A program made the position numbers and the translations under genes. Below the pieces are notes generated by a model that was not told the origin of the DNA, did not search any database, and saw only the letters and a list, made by a program, of their open reading frames with translations. Below are positions 1 through 13,294 of a stretch of DNA of 64,000 nucleotides, in pieces. Origin of the DNA: Cladorhizidae sp. MBARI D1340-BT2 (lineage: Eukaryota; Porifera; Demospongiae; Poecilosclerida; Cladorhizidae); NCBI GenBank assembly GCA_028752905.1, contig JAQNBH010000004.1:6427173-6491172 (forward strand), in the 5' to 3' direction. Numbering within the stretch: position 1 is the stretch's first letter; the number at the start of each line of letters is the position of its first letter.

Positions 1-168
1 TTTCTTTCTTGGAACTCATCAATCTCGGCACATTTGTGTGTAATAAATGAGATCTTGTTCAGATGTGCTGATTGATCTGGTCTTGCCAAGATGTGTCTGG
101 CGTGGGTGGAGGTGGTGAGTGGTACAGCCGGTGCTTCCCCAGATGTTAGCTGGACGTAACTGCATGTC
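1..168. other. Unique flank, nothing recognised
   Basis: Short non-repetitive sequence to the left of the first array. I see no gene, RNA or repeat signature in it. The array itself begins at about 169. Confidence 0.5.
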
Positions 169-3100
169 TACCCTGTTTGACACTGTGGTCCTGGACATCA
201 ATGTGCATCTAACTGTTTGACACTGTGGTCCTGGACATCAATGTGCATCTACCCTGTTTGACACTGTGGTCCTGAACATCAATGTGCATCTACCCTGTTT
301 GACACTGTGGTCCTGAACATCAATGTGCACTACCCTGTTTGACACTGTGGTCCTGGACATCAATGTGCATCTACCCTGTTTGACACTGTGGTCCTGAACA
401 TCAATGTGCATCTACCCTGTTTGACACTGTGGTCCTGGACATCAATGTGCATCTACCCTGTTTGACACTGTGGTCCTGGACATCAGTGTGCACTGCCCTG
501 TTTGACACTGTGGTCCTGAACATCAGTGTGCATCTACCCTGTTTGACACTGTGGTCCTGAACATCAATGTGCATCTACCCTGTTTGACACTGTGGTCCTG
601 AACATCAATGTGCATCTACCCTGTTTGACACTGTGGTCCTGGACATCAGTGTGCACTGCCCTGTTTGACACTGTGGTCCTGAACATCAGTGTGCATCTAC
701 CCTGTTTGACACTGTGGTCCTGAACATCAATGTGCATCTACCCTGTTTGACACTGTGGTCCTGAACATCAATGTGCATCTACCCTGTTTGACACTGTGGT
801 CCTGGACATCAATGTGCATCTACCCTGTTTGACACTGTGGTCCTGGACATCAGTGTGCACTGCCCTGTTTGACACTGTGGTCCTGAACATCAGTGTGCAT
901 CTACCCTGTTTGACACTGTGGTCCTGAACATCAATGTGCATCTACCCTGTTTGACACTGTGGTCCTGAACATCAATGTGCATCTACCCTGTTTGACACTG
1001 TGGTCCTGAACATCAATGTGCATCTACCCTGTTTGACACTGTGGTCCTGGACATCAGTGTGCACTACCCTGTTTGACACTGTGGTCCTGGACATCAGTGT
1101 GCACTGCCCTGTTTGATGTGGTCCTGGACATCAGTGTGCACTGCCCTGTTTGACACTGTGGTCCTGAACATCAGTGTGCATCTAACTGTTTGACACTGTG
1201 GTCCTGGACATCAGTGTGCATCTAACTGTTTGACACTGGTCCTGAACATCAGTGTCCACTACCCTGTTTGACACTGTGGTCCTGAACATCAGTGTGCATC
1301 TACCCTGTTTGACACTGTGGTCCTGGACATCAATGTGCATCTAACTGTTTGACACTGTGGTCCTGAACATCAGTGTCCACTGCCCTGTTTGACACTGTGG
1401 TCCTGAACATCAGTGTGCATCTAACTGTTTGACACTGTGGTCCTGAACATCAATGTGCATCTACCCTGTTTGACACTGGGGTCCTGAACATCAGTGTCCA
1501 CTACCCTGTTTGACACTGTGGTCCTGGACATCAGTGTGCATCTACCCTGTTTGACACTGTGGTCCTGGACATCAGTGTGCACTACCTTGTTGTTTGACAC
1601 TGTGGTCCTGGACATCAATGTGCATCTACTCTGTTTGACATTGTGGTCCTGAACATCAGTGTGCATCTAACTGTTTGACACTGTGGTCCTGAACATCAAT
1701 GTGCATCTACCCTGTTTGACACTGTGGTCCTGGACATCAGTGTGCACTGCCCTGTTTGACACTGTGGTCCTGAACATCAGTGTACATCTACCCTGTTGGA
1801 CACTGTGGTCCTGGACATCAATGTGCATCTACCCTGTTTGACACTGTGGTCCTGAACATCAATGTCCATCTACCCTGTTGGACACTGTGGTCCTGAACAT
1901 CAGTGTCCACTACCCTGTTTGACACTGTGGTCCTGAACATCAATGTGCATCTACCCTGTTTGACACTGTGGTCCTGAACATCAATGTCCATCTACCCTGT
2001 TGGACACTGTGGTCCTGAACATCAGTGTCCACTACCCTGTTTGACACTGTGGTCCTGAACATCAATGTGCACTACCCTGTTTGACACTGTGGTCCTGAAC
2101 ATCAGTGTGCATCTACCCTGTTTGACACTGTGGTCCTGGACATCAGTGTGCATCTAACTGTTTGACACTGTGGTCCTGAACATCAGTGTACATCTACCCT
2201 GTTTGACACTGTGGTCCTGGACATCAGTGTGCATCTAACTGTTTGACACTGTGGTCCTGGACATCAATGTGCACTGCCCTGTTTGACACTGTGGTCCTGA
2301 ACATCAGTGTGCATCTACCCTGTTTGATGTGGTCCTGGACATCAGTGTGCATCTACCCTGTTTGACACTGTGGTCCTGAACATCAGTGTGCACTACCCTG
2401 TTTGACACTGTGGTCCTGGACATCAGTGTGCATCTAACTGTTTGACACTGTGGTCCTGAACATCAGTGTACATCTACCCTGTTTGACACTGTGGTCCTGG
2501 ACATCAGTGTGCATCTACCCTGTTTGACACTGTGGTCCTGGACATCAGTGTGCACTGCCCTGTTTGACACTGGTCTCCTGGACATCAATGTGCATCTACC
2601 CTGTTTGACACTGTGGTCCTGAACATCAGTGTGCATCTAACTGTTTGACACTGTGGTCCTGGACATCAGTGTGCATCTAACTGTTTGACACTGTGGTCCT
2701 GAACATCAGTGTGCATCTACCCTGTTTGACACTGGTCTCCTGGACATCAGTGTGCATCTACCCTGTTTGACACTGTGGTCCTGAACATCAGTGTGCATCT
2801 AACTGTTTGACACTGTGGTCCTGAACATCAGTGTGCATCTACCCTGTTTGACACTGTGGTCCTGGACATCAGTGTGCACTACCTGTTTGACACTGTGGTC
2901 CTGGACATCAGTGTCCACTACCCTGTTTGACACTGTGGTCCTGGACATCAATGCGCATCTACCCTGTTTGACACTGTGGTCCTGAACATCAATGTGCATC
3001 TACCCTGTTTGACACTGTGGTCCTGAACATCAGTGTGCATCTACCCTGTTTGACACTGTGGTCCTGGACATCAGTGTGCACTGCCCTGTTTGACACTGTG

Positions 3101-4226
3101 GTCCTGAACATCAATGTGCATCTACCCTGTTTGACACTGTGGTCCTGAACATCAATGTGCATCTACCCTGTTTGACACTGTGGTCCTGAACATCAATGTG
3201 CATCTAACTGTTTGACAATGTGGTCCTGGACATCAATGCGCATCTACCCTGTTTGACACTGTGGTCCTGGACATCAATGCGCATCTACCCTGTTTGACAC
3301 TGTGGTCCTGAACATCAGTGTGCATCTACCCTGTTTGATACTGTGGTCCTGAACATCAGTGTCCACTACCCTGTTTGACACTGTGGTCCTGGACATCAGT
3401 GTCCACTACCCTGTTTGACACTGTGGTCCTGAACATCAATGTGCATCTAACTGTTTGACACTGTGGTCCTGAACATCAATGCGCATCTACCCTGTTTGAC
3501 ACTGTGGTCCTGAACATCAGTGTCCACTACCCTGTTTGACACTGTGGTCCTGAACATCAGTGTGCATCTAACTGTTTGACACTGTGGTCCTGAACATCAG
3601 TGTGCATCTACCCTGTTTGACACTGTGGTCCTGAACATCAGTGTCCACTACCCTGTTTGACACTGTGGTCCTGAACATCAGTGTGCATCTAACTGTTTGA
3701 CACTGTGGTCCTGAACATCAGTGTGCATCTACCCTGTTTGACACTGTGGTCCTGAACATCAGTGTGCATCTACCCTGTTTGATACTGTGGTCCTGGACAT
3801 CAGTGTGCACTGCCCTGTTTGACACTGTGGTCCTGAACATCAATGTGCATCTACCCTGTTTGACACTGTGGTCCTGAACATCAATGTGCATCTAACTGTT
3901 TGACACTGTGGTCCTGAACATCAGTGTCCACTACCCTGTTTGACACTGTGGTCCTGAACATCAATGTGCATCTAACTGTTTGACACTGTGGTCCTGAACA
4001 TCAATGTGCATCTAACTGTTTGACACTGTGGTCCTGGACATCAGTGTGCATCTAACTGTTTGACACTGTGGTCCTGGACATCAATGTGCATCTAACTGTT
4101 TGACACTCTGGTCCTGAACATCAGTGTGCATCTACCCTGTTTGACACTGTGGTCCTGGACATCAATGTGCATCTACCCTGTTTGACACTGTGGTCCTGGA
4201 CATCAGTGTGCATCTATTGTTTGACA
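169..4226. repeat. Minisatellite, 39-41 bp unit, about 100 copies
   Basis: Tandem array with a core starting CTGTTTGACACTGTGGTCCT, followed by a G/A-ACATCA-A/G-TGTGCA variant half. Units are 39, 40 or 41 bp depending on whether the join reads CATCTACC, CACTACC or CATCTAA. Variants are scattered, and combinations recur, which suggests repeated block copying. A strongly diverged copy (GTTTGACTCTGTGGAACTGG) lies just outside at about 4,259. Short open frames on the minus strand inside the array are periodic and not genes. Confidence 0.95.
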
Positions 4227-5139
4227 ATGTCGAACCAGATGTGATAGTGTGTTTAGCCTGTTTGACTCTGTGGAACTGGGCATCAGATGTTCTTACTGGG
4301 AAAAGATATGAACGCCCTCCACTGTTGTGTTTCAGCTTCTGCAGTGGCAGACGCAGGGTTTTGAAAAGGGCTTGCAAATGACAAAGTGCGAGCCAGACCC
4401 TTTACCAAATCTCTACCCCATGCGAAGCTGGTGCAAGCTGCACCCAAAAAAATGAGGCCAGGAGTTTGATTTCACCCTGTTGAACTCCGAGGCAACGGTC
4501 TATTCTGAGGTAAACACACCTACTTGAAAATGTTATGATGATAGAGTTAAGGGTCAGTTTACAATATGGCGCAAGGCGATCCATTGCACGTATTACGTCG
4601 TTCCGATCCGTTGCACTGATATTGTAAACGGGAACTGCAACGGACAATGGAGCTTAAGGAATGGAACGGGTATAAAATGCAAGAGTAGGATTTGATTCAA
4701 TGCTTGTGTCCAATCTCCAATCAGTTGCATCAGACCAATCAGAATCCTAGAACATATCACATGTTGAACTTCGTACTTTCTCTCTGACGTGTAGAGGTGA
4801 GAAGCTTGTTGTAGCAGTGAGGACTCCCACAGCCTCTGGCACATCTCTATAACAGTCTCGTGGTGGTCACTGTGTAGTTAACAGTGTATCAGTATATATA
4901 AGATTAGAGTGATGCAGCTGTTAGGAAATAATGATTAAGTTATTGAGATAGTGCTGACATTAAGGTCAATCTTCTCTGCACTCATCTTGAGGTGCATAGC
5001 TAAAATGGTAGTCAGGGTCATATGACCTCATTTCATATGATGCCCACCCTGCTGTCGGTGAGAAGAAAGAGAGATCACACTCACATCCTCCTCTCTGTGC
5101 CTTTTAAGGGGTTAATAAATGTACATGTCTCAGCGCACA
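4227..5139. other. Unique spacer between arrays
   Basis: Non-repetitive stretch with only short open frames (80 codons or less on the minus strand), which look random. It holds a GACCCTTTACC motif at 4,396 that recurs across the window, and a short inverted pair, TTTACAATAT near 4,557 and ATATTGTAAAC near 4,618, which could be the edges of a small mobile element. No coding exon is supported. Confidence 0.45.
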
Positions 5140-6650
5140 GGACATTAGGCTGGGCTATGCACAGGACATAAGGGCGGGCTAGTAGCAACTCAATGCACAT
5201 GGCATAAGGGCGGGCTAGTAGTAGTAACCCAATGCACAGGACATAAGGGCGGGCTAGTAGTAGCAACCCAATGCACAGGGCATAAGGGCGGGCTAGTAGC
5301 AACTCAATGCACAGGGCATAAGGGCGGGCTAGTAGCAACTCAATGCACAGAGCATAAGGGCGGGCTCTTAACTCAATGCACATGGCATAAGGGCGGGCTA
5401 GTAGCAACCCAATGCACATGGCATAAGGGCGGGCTAGTAGTAACTCAATGCACAGGACATAAGGGCGGGCTAGTAGTAACTCAATGCACAGGACATAAGG
5501 GCGGGCTAGTAGTAGTAACTCAATGCACAGGACATAAGGGCGGGCTAGTAGCAACTCAATGCACAGGGCATAAGGGCGGGCTAGTAGTAACTCAATGCAC
5601 AGGACATAAGGGCGGGCTAAATCAATGCACAGGACATAAGGGCGGGCTAGTAACTCAATGCACAGGGCATAAGGGCGGGCTAAATCAATGCACAGGACAT
5701 AAGGGCGGGCTAGTAACTCAATGCACAGGGCATAAGGGCGGGCTAGTAGCAACCCAATGCACAGGGCATAAGGGCGGGCTAGTAACTCAATGCACAGGGC
5801 ATAAGGGCGGGCTAGTAGCAACTCAATGCACATGGCATAAGGGCGGGCTAGTAGCAACCCAATGCACAGGGCATAAGGGCGGGCTAGTAACTCAATGCAC
5901 AGGGCATAAGGGCGGGCTAGTAGTAACTCAATGCACAGGGCATTAGGGCGGGCTAGTAGCAACTCAATGCACAGGGCATAAGGGCGGGCTCTTAACTCAA
6001 TGCACAGGGCATAAGGGCGGGCTAGTAGTAACTCAATGCACAGGGCATAAGGGCGGGCTAGTAGTAACTCAATGCACAGGACATAAGGGCGGGCTAGTAA
6101 CTCAATGCACAGGACATAAGGGCGGGCTAGTAACTCAATGCACAGGGCATTAGGGCGGGCTAGTAACTCAATGCACAGGACATAAGGGCGGGCTAGTAAC
6201 TCAATGCACAGGACATAAGGGCGGGCTAGTAACTCAATGCACAGGGCATAAGGGCGGGCTAGTAACTCAATGCACAGGGCATAAGGGCGGGCTAGTAGTA
6301 GTAACTCAATGCACAGGACATAAGGGCGGGCTAGTAGCAACCCAATGCACAGGGCATAAGGGCGGGCTAGTAACTCAATGCACAGGGCATAAGGGCGGGC
6401 TAGTAGCAACTCAATGCACAGGGCATAAGGGCGGGCTCTTAACTCAATGCACAGAGCATAAGGGCGGGCTCTTAACTCAATGCACAGGGCATAAGGGCGG
6501 GCTAGTAGCAACTCAATGCACAGGGCATAAGGGCGGGCTAGTAGCAACCCAATGCACAGGGCATAAGGCGGGCTAGTAACTCAATGCACAGGGCATAAGG
6601 GCGGGCTAGTAGCAACTCGATGCACAGGACATAAGGGTGGGCTATTAATT
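5140..6650. repeat. Minisatellite, 30-39 bp unit, about 44 copies
   Basis: Unit core is AATGCACAGGGCATAAGGGC followed by GGGCTAGTAGCAACTC. Length changes are nearly all multiples of 3 (loss or gain of AGT/AGC triplets, or CTTAACT and AAATC joins). As a result one minus-strand frame stays open for 488 codons (5,081-6,547), giving a periodic peptide around ARPYALCIEL. A 1-bp deletion near 6,568 breaks that frame at the right end. I call it a repeat rather than a gene. Confidence 0.93.
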
Positions 6651-7965
6651 CAAGGTCCTAGAGTAGATCCTTAGGTACCCCAGAGGAACAGCATTTCAGG
6701 AGGGACCGAGGTGTGCCAGACACTCGATTAAGAGAAGAGAACAAGGAATGTGGCGAGGGCCTTAGAAAGATCTAAGCTCCTCCTCATGAATGCCAATAGA
6801 AAAATGAAATGTAATGATTCTTCACTTCTAGTACGGCCTTCCATTGTAGTGTTGGTCCAAGGTTCAAATGCAGCGAGCCAAGCAGCTCAACGGAATAAAT
6901 TATGCAACACACTAAATGGAAACGGACTCAACGGAACAAATTTTTTCCCCGTCATATCGTGAGCCGACTGCGTAAAGGAGGGTTCATGCCCCCCCCCCCC
7001 CCCCCCCCCAGGCCTGGATCTCCACACACACCTATCTTTTTGTATCCCCCCCCAGGCCTGGATCTCCACACACACCTATACAAATTGACCAGTACGTACA
7101 TACATATGGTACGAGATGTTCCCATGTAAGGATTGAGCAAAAATTTGCTGCCCTCTCTTTGTGAAAACATGCTATGTATTTGATCACACGTACACATAGT
7201 CACCGAACAAGTGCAAGCACTCAGCTCTAGTCACTATTGAGTAGTACTTGTTAGCTGATCTGTCCTTTAGTATCTGAATAATTGGCACTCTGGTGTCTGA
7301 GAATTGGCAGTCCATTGTCCAGGAATAGAGAGAGATAGTCTTGAGAGTAAATACGTTATTAGGAAGCACACAGCAAGAGCTACGTCTTGGTGGCGGAGTC
7401 AACTTGCTAGATGGTGGCTTTCTAGAGTTTGGAGTTCTAGAGTACAACCGTTTCAAGTTCAGTGTTGGCAGAAGGATGGCAAGGTCGGCAGATGGGATGG
7501 GTGGCAAGTCGGCAGAAGGGTGGCAAGGTTGGCAGCTAGATCTCCTCTTCTTTAGTAATTTCCGGAGAGGGAGGGTGGGAGAATGAAATCCAAGGGTGAG
7601 CGATGCCTTTGCCCCGCCCCTAGCTTTGCACTAACTAACACTTAATATATTTTTCTTGGAGCTACACAGAGAAAAGGGTGTGGCATGTGGTCAGGATTGC
7701 TTTGTTCCAGCCCCAAGGAAACCATGCTTGCCATAGGATGTGGGAGAGAGTGGTGGCAACTTAGACTCACCCTTGATATTGGAGAAGACATGGGATGTGT
7801 TTCTTTGTTGCTTGCTGTCTCCCCCAGCAATCACAGGAAACAACCACCTGAATGGTTATTATTGCAATGACTAGGCGAGTCCCCCAGAATGCTGCACAGG
7901 AGAAGGCTAGAGCGAGTCCCCCAGAATGCTGCACAGGAGAAGGCTAGAATGAGTCCCCCAGAATG
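6651..7965. other. Unique spacer with poly-C tract and small duplications
   Basis: Contains a run of about 20 C at 6,989-7,009 and a direct duplication of CAGGCCTGGATCTCCACACA at about 7,009 and 7,052. A short GGTGGCAAGTCGGCAGAAGG-type repeat lies at 7,470-7,530, and a duplicated AGTCCCCCAGAATGCTG segment at 7,880-7,965. Open frames of up to 107 codons occur on both strands but show no recognisable domain or splice context, so I call no gene. Confidence 0.45.
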
Positions 7966-8300
7966 CTGGACTATGAGAGCTGCCTGGACTATGAGAGCTG
8001 CCTGGACTATGAGAGCTGCCTGGACTAGGAGAGCTGCCTGGACTAGGAGAGCTGCCTAGACTATGAGAGCTGCCTGGACTAGGAGAGCTGCCTGGACTAG
8101 GAGAGCTGCCTGGACTAGGAGAGCTGCCTGGACTAGGAGAGCTGCCTGGACTATGAGAGCTGCCTGGACTAGGAGAGCTGCCTGGACTAGGAGAGCTGCC
8201 TGGACTAGGAGAGCTGCCTGGACTATGAGAGCTGCCTGGACTAGGAGAGCTGCCTGGACTATGAGAACTGCCTGGACTATGAGAACTGCCTGGACTAGAG
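7966..8300. repeat. Minisatellite, 18-bp unit, about 18 copies
   Basis: Unit GAGAGCTGCCTGGACTAG with a G/T variant (CTAGGA or CTATGA). Because 18 is a multiple of 3, both strands have periodic open frames (RAAWTR on plus, SPGSS on minus). These are a by-product of the period, not evidence of coding. Confidence 0.95.
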
Positions 8301-9051
8301 CAGGTTGTCATGAGAGCTGGTTGTCATGAGAGTTGGATGACTTTCAGCCGTTGTGATGTCAACTGTGAGGATATTATAGCACTTTCCGGCAGACCAGGAG
8401 CGATGACTGACCAATCACAACCTCATGTGCCTCCCAAAGACTTACGGTTGAAAACACACACACGTAATGAATATTTGATCAGTGAAGGGTGTGAAGTGAT
8501 CAATCATAAATTTAAATACAATTCAAAACTGGGGATGGGACGCGTGATACGTGTCATTTTTGTGATGCCGCGAGCATTGAATGCATCATGTCGCATCACG
8601 TGAACAGAGTCGAGTTCTATTAGTTTGACGCTGCGTGATGAGATAAACAGCCTATACATCTACTGTGACCCTTGCACTTTTGAGTACACTTAGAACTGTA
8701 GCAGATATTTGAGGTTGTTGAGTGCTTCTCTCACTTTTCATTTGTTCTGCCAAAAAATAACATTTCATCTTCCAGTAACTTTCACTCTTTTTAATGTGAG
8801 GCTCAGAAATATATATACGGTGAAATTGGGAATTTCCCACATATTACTGTAAAGTCATCGCAATTTACGACTACTGTGCATATATGATCAATTAGTGCTT
8901 CTTTCAGGAATATGACCATGTGTGTGTGTGTGTGGGAGGGGGGGGGGGAGTTACCTGGAAGTGCCAAGTAGCTCGGATAACTAGCCACACCTACCACCAC
9001 CTCCACATGGATTGTGATTACCACCTCTTCCATTGGTGTGAGCAACTCTAT
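8301..9051. other. Unique spacer, no gene seen
   Basis: Non-repetitive DNA with a (TG)n stretch followed by a G run at 8,919-8,950. No exon with splice signals or a conserved domain was recognised on either strand. Confidence 0.45.
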
Positions 9052-11075
9052 AAGTCAGCTAGTCAGCAATTCTAAGTGTGGAACTCCCAGCTTGGTTATA
9101 GAGTCATTGCTGTGAACAGCTACAACATAGTCAGCAATTCTAAGTGTGGCACTCCCAGCTTTGTTATAGAGTCATTGCTGTGAACAGCTACTACATAGTC
9201 AGCAATTCTAAGTGTGGCACTCCCAGCTTTGTTATAGGGTCATTGCTGTGAACAGCTACTACATAAGCAATTCTAAGTGTGGCACTCCCAGCTTGGTTAT
9301 AGGGTCATTGCTGTGAACTGTACTGTACATAGTCAGCGATTCTAAGTGTGGAACTCCCAGCTTTGTTATAGAGTCATTGCTGTGAACAGCTACTACATAG
9401 TCAGCAATTCTAAGTGTGGCACTCCCAGCTTTGTTATAGAGTCATTGCTGTGAACAGCTACTACATAGTCAGCAATTCTAAGTGTGGAACTCCCAGCTTG
9501 GCTATAGAGTCATTGCTGTGAACAGCTACTACATAGTCAGCAATTCTAAGTGTGGCACTCCCAGCTTTGTTATAGAGTCATTGCTGTGAACAGCTACTAC
9601 ATAGTCAGCAATTCTAAGTGTGGCACTCCCAGCTTTGTTATAGAGTCATTGCTGTGAACAGCTACTTACATAGTCAGCAATTCTAAGTGTGGCACTCCCA
9701 GCTTGGTTATAGAGTCATTGCTGTGTACAGCTACTACATAGTCAGCAATTCTAATAAGTGTGGAACTCCCAGCTTTGTTATAGGGTCATTGCTGTGAACA
9801 GCTACTACATAGTCAGCAATTCTAAGTGTGGAACTCCCAGCTTGGCTATAGAGTCATTGCTGTGAACAGCTACTACACAGTCAGTAATTCTAAGTGTGGC
9901 ACTCCCAGCTTGGTTATAGAGTCATTGCTGTGAACAGCTACTACATAGTCAGCAATTCTAAGTGTGGCACTCCCAGCTTTGTTATAGAGTCATTGCTGTG
10001 AACAGCTACTACATAGTCAGCAATTCTAAGTGTGGCACTCCCAGCTTGGTTATAGGGTCATTGCTGTGAACAGCTACTATATAGTCAGCAATTCTAAGTG
10101 TGGCACTCCCAGCTTGGTTATAGAGTCATTGCTGTGAACAGCTACTACATAGTCAGCAATTCTAAGTGTGGCACTCCCAGCTTGGTTATAGAGTCATTGC
10201 TGTGAACAGCTACTACATAGTCAGCAATTCTAAGTGTGGCACTCCCAGCTTGGTTATAGAGTCATTGCTATGAACAGCTACTACATAGTCAGCAATTCTA
10301 AGTGTGGAACTCCCAGCTTGGTTATAGAGTCATTGCTGTGAACAGCTACTACATAGTCAGCAATTCTAAGTGTGGCACTCCCAGCTTGGTTATAGAGTCA
10401 TTGCTGTGAACAGCTACTACATAGTCAGCAATTCTAAGTGTGGCACTCCCAGCTTTGTTATAGAGCCATTGCTGTGAACAGCTACTACATAGTCAGCAAT
10501 TCTAAGTGTGGCACTCCCAGCTTGGTTATAGAGTCATTGCTGTGAACAGCTACTACATAGTCAGCAATTCTAAGTGTGGCACTCCCAGCTTTGTTATAGA
10601 GTCATTGCTGTGAACAGCTACTACATAGTCAGCAATTCTAAGTGTGGCACTCCCAGCTTTGTTATAGAGTCATTGCTGTGAACAGCTACTACATAGTCAG
10701 CAATTCTAAGTGTGGCACTCCCAGCTTTGTTATAGAGTCATTGCTGTGAACAGCTACTATATAGTCAGCAATTCTAAGTGTGGCACTCCCAGCTTGGTTA
10801 TAGAGTCATTGCTGTGAACAGCTACTACATAGTCAGCAATTCTAAGTGTGGCACTCCCAGCTTTGTTATAGAGTCATTGCTGTGAACAGCTACTACATAG
10901 TCAGCAATTCTAAGTGTGGCACTCCCAGCTTGGCTATAGAGTCATTGCTGTGAACAGCTACTACATAGTCAGCAATTCTAAGTATGGCACTCCCAGCTTT
11001 GTTATAGAGTCATTGCTGTGAACAGCTACTACATAGTCAGCAATTCTAAGTGTGGAACTCCCAGCTTGGCTATAG
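9052..11075. repeat. Minisatellite, about 68-bp unit, about 30 copies
   Basis: Long regular array. The unit includes AGTCAGCAATTCTAAGTGTG, CACTCCCAGCTTTGTTATAG and AGTCATTGCTGTGAACAGCT. Main variants are CTTTGTT versus CTTGGTT or CTTGGCT, and GGCACTC versus GGAACTC. No frame stays open. Confidence 0.95.
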
Positions 11076-11899
11076 AGGACTCCCACTCTCCTCAGAAACA
11101 AATAGACAGTTGGTTCTGTTTTCAAAGAATTATTTCAATTAAGGTTGCTAGCAGAGTTAGCTTACAGATGGTGAGCTTAACTCTCTACACTGTACTAGGA
11201 GCATAAAGCCTAGAAGAGTAGCCATTCAGATAGCAGGTCTAGCTGTGAGAGACTATTAGCTTTGCTTGTGTAACGTATGACTTGACTCAACTTCTCACAT
11301 GCAAGCAGTGTCTAGTACTTTATAGACATGAGGGGGTGGGAAGGGGCAAATACCCCTGCCCTAAAGGACATCCTGAATTATAATCACTTTTAATTCACAC
11401 TCAAAGCGTTGTTGATTGATCACCATGACTATAATGCTGATAATCACCATTGCCCCAGGCCTGCTAACAACCTTCAAGTAATATCTAACGAGCACAAAAC
11501 GAGCACAAAACATCTATAAAAAATTATTTTTTTAGAGATAAACCAAACTCACAATTCACACTTTGATTGAGTGTGGCGGCCATGTTTTAGCTCAATAAAA
11601 ATTGCAGCATACCGTACCTAGAATTCTTCGGAGAGGTAGTGAACTTGAACAACTTAAAAGCCCACAGTAACTGGGCTGGGGAGAAGCTCCTTCAGAGTTC
11701 GTCTTGCTTCCTATTGGCCATGGCTAAGCATTGGGCCACACATGCACTCCTATCAGGCAGGTGTGAGCCTTCGATACCTCATTTCTTGCAATTGCTGGTG
11801 GATCTCCATTTCCCCGACATTTATCATTTTTAGCACCCGAAGTTTGTTATTGCCAGCCGATATAATTATATGTGCTAGGCACCTCCTCAGTTTATCATA
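11076..11899. other. Unique spacer upstream of the ankyrin gene
   Basis: Non-repetitive sequence before the 22-bp array. Promoter and 5' UTR signals of the plus-strand gene could lie here, but I cannot point to a TATA box, an initiator or a supported 5' exon. Open frames of 60-100 codons here have no recognisable content. Confidence 0.4.
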
Positions 11900-12327
11900 T
11901 GTGTGCCAGTAGGTGTGGCATAGTGTGAGCCAGTAGGTGTGGCATACCATGAGCCAGTAGGTGTGGCATAGTGTGAGCCAGTAGGTGTGGCATACCATGA
12001 GCCAGTAGGCGTGGCATAGTGTGAGCCAGTAGGTGTGGTATAGCGTGAGCCAGTAGGTGTGGCATACCATGAGCCAGTATGTGTGGCATAGCGTGAGCCA
12101 GTAGGTGTGTCATAGCATGAGCCAGTAGGTGTGGCATAGCATGAGCCAGTAGGTGTGTCATAGCGTGAGACAGTAGGTGTGGCATAGCATGAGACAGTAG
12201 GTGTGGCATAGTGTGAGCCAGTAGGTGTGTCATAGCGTGAGCCAGTAGGTGTGGCATAGCGTGAGCCAGTAGGTGTGGCATAGCGTGAGCTCGTAGGTGT
12301 GGTATGTGGTGAGCCAGTGGGTGTGGC
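11900..12327. repeat. Minisatellite, 22-bp unit, about 19 copies, at the 5' end of a gene
   Basis: Unit GTGAGCCAGTAGGTGTGGCA plus TA, with CCATGAG and GCATGAG variants. The array ends immediately before the first in-frame ATG (12,328) of the plus-strand gene, so it probably lies in its proximal promoter or 5' UTR. A fragment of the same unit reappears at 14,685-14,740 inside intron 2. The 177-codon minus-strand frame (MPHLLAHA repeats) is a product of the period. Confidence 0.93.
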
Positions 12328-12387
12328 ATGAACTGGTCTTGTGCTATGTTTGAATGCACAGCAACCGTCCTCCGCTGCAGACCAGAG

Positions 12388-12573
12388 ATGGCTTCCTCCT
12401 TACGCTCTCTCACAGCTCCTCCAGCCATGACTCCAGAGCAGAAGGCACTGGATGCTTGTTGTCATGGCAACATCAAGACACTCTTCAACCTCCGACGAGC
12501 TGGGATGGATGTGAACTACGTCCATGAGGGGACAACCGCTTCTCTTCTGCACACTGCTGTTTACTATGGACAG
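12388..12573 (+). CDS. Exon 1: N-terminus, first ankyrin repeat
   Basis: Encodes 62 residues beginning MASSLRS. The first ankyrin repeat is around residues 17-47 (ALDACCHGNIKTLFNLRRAG) and the start of the second is SLLHTAVYYGQ. I placed the donor at CAG/GTACAA (phase 0) because it continues the ankyrin repeat exactly into exon 2. A stronger-looking donor at 12617 (CGG/GTAAGG) would add 43 nt that also look ankyrin-like but would throw exon 2 out of frame into an early stop. The start could instead be the in-frame ATG at 12328. Confidence 0.75.
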
Positions 12574-13260
12574 GTACAATTCTGTGAGCTGATGCTAGCC
12601 TTAGGGCTTGCCTCGGGTAAGGAAAGGCATGAGGGGTGTGGCAGCCGGGGTTGTCTTGCCTGGTGTAATGATAGGGTTAGTATTTGTTGAGGGGGTGTCT
12701 ATCTGCATACACACGTATGTATCATAAAGTGGGGCATTTTTGAGGGGTTCCAATATTCACAGATGGTATCTAACAGAAGAATTAATGAGGGGGAATATTT
12801 GTGGATTGCGTAGCATAGAGTGGAAGCCACACCCTTCTCTGAAGCCACACCCTGCTCGGTGAGGATTCTAACCATGAAAGCCACAAATATTAACACCCCC
12901 AAAACACACAACAACAAATAATGTGCCTGCATATGGCACGCATGCTGTACCATGCTTGCTCCTCCCCCCCAACCTTTCACCCTTCTCTCCCCCCTCTCCC
13001 AAACAATCTTGTCTTTATGTCCCCCCCCCCAGATTTCTGCGGTGGCATTTCTTGTCGAACAAGGGGCAAACGTAAAAGTAGTGGACAAGGACAATGACAC
13101 GATCCTCCATTTTTCCTGCATGAAGGCGTTTCCCTGCTGCTTCCACCATGAGACTCTTCTCTTCCTCTTGAGCTGCATGCAGGTAGACGTCAACGCACAG
13201 AACAGACTAGGGGACACACCCCTCATGCTAGCCACCAGGTACACCCATGCAGACATGTAC

Positions 13261-13294
<34 letters not shown>

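Noticed and set aside
169..4226. CRISPR-like array (regular repeats of about 40 bp)
   Set aside because: There are no unique spacers: the whole period is repeated with point variants, there are no cas genes, and the setting is eukaryotic.
11895..12428. 177-codon minus-strand MPHLLAHA protein
   Set aside because: It is the reverse of the 22-bp array and overlaps the first exon of the plus-strand gene.
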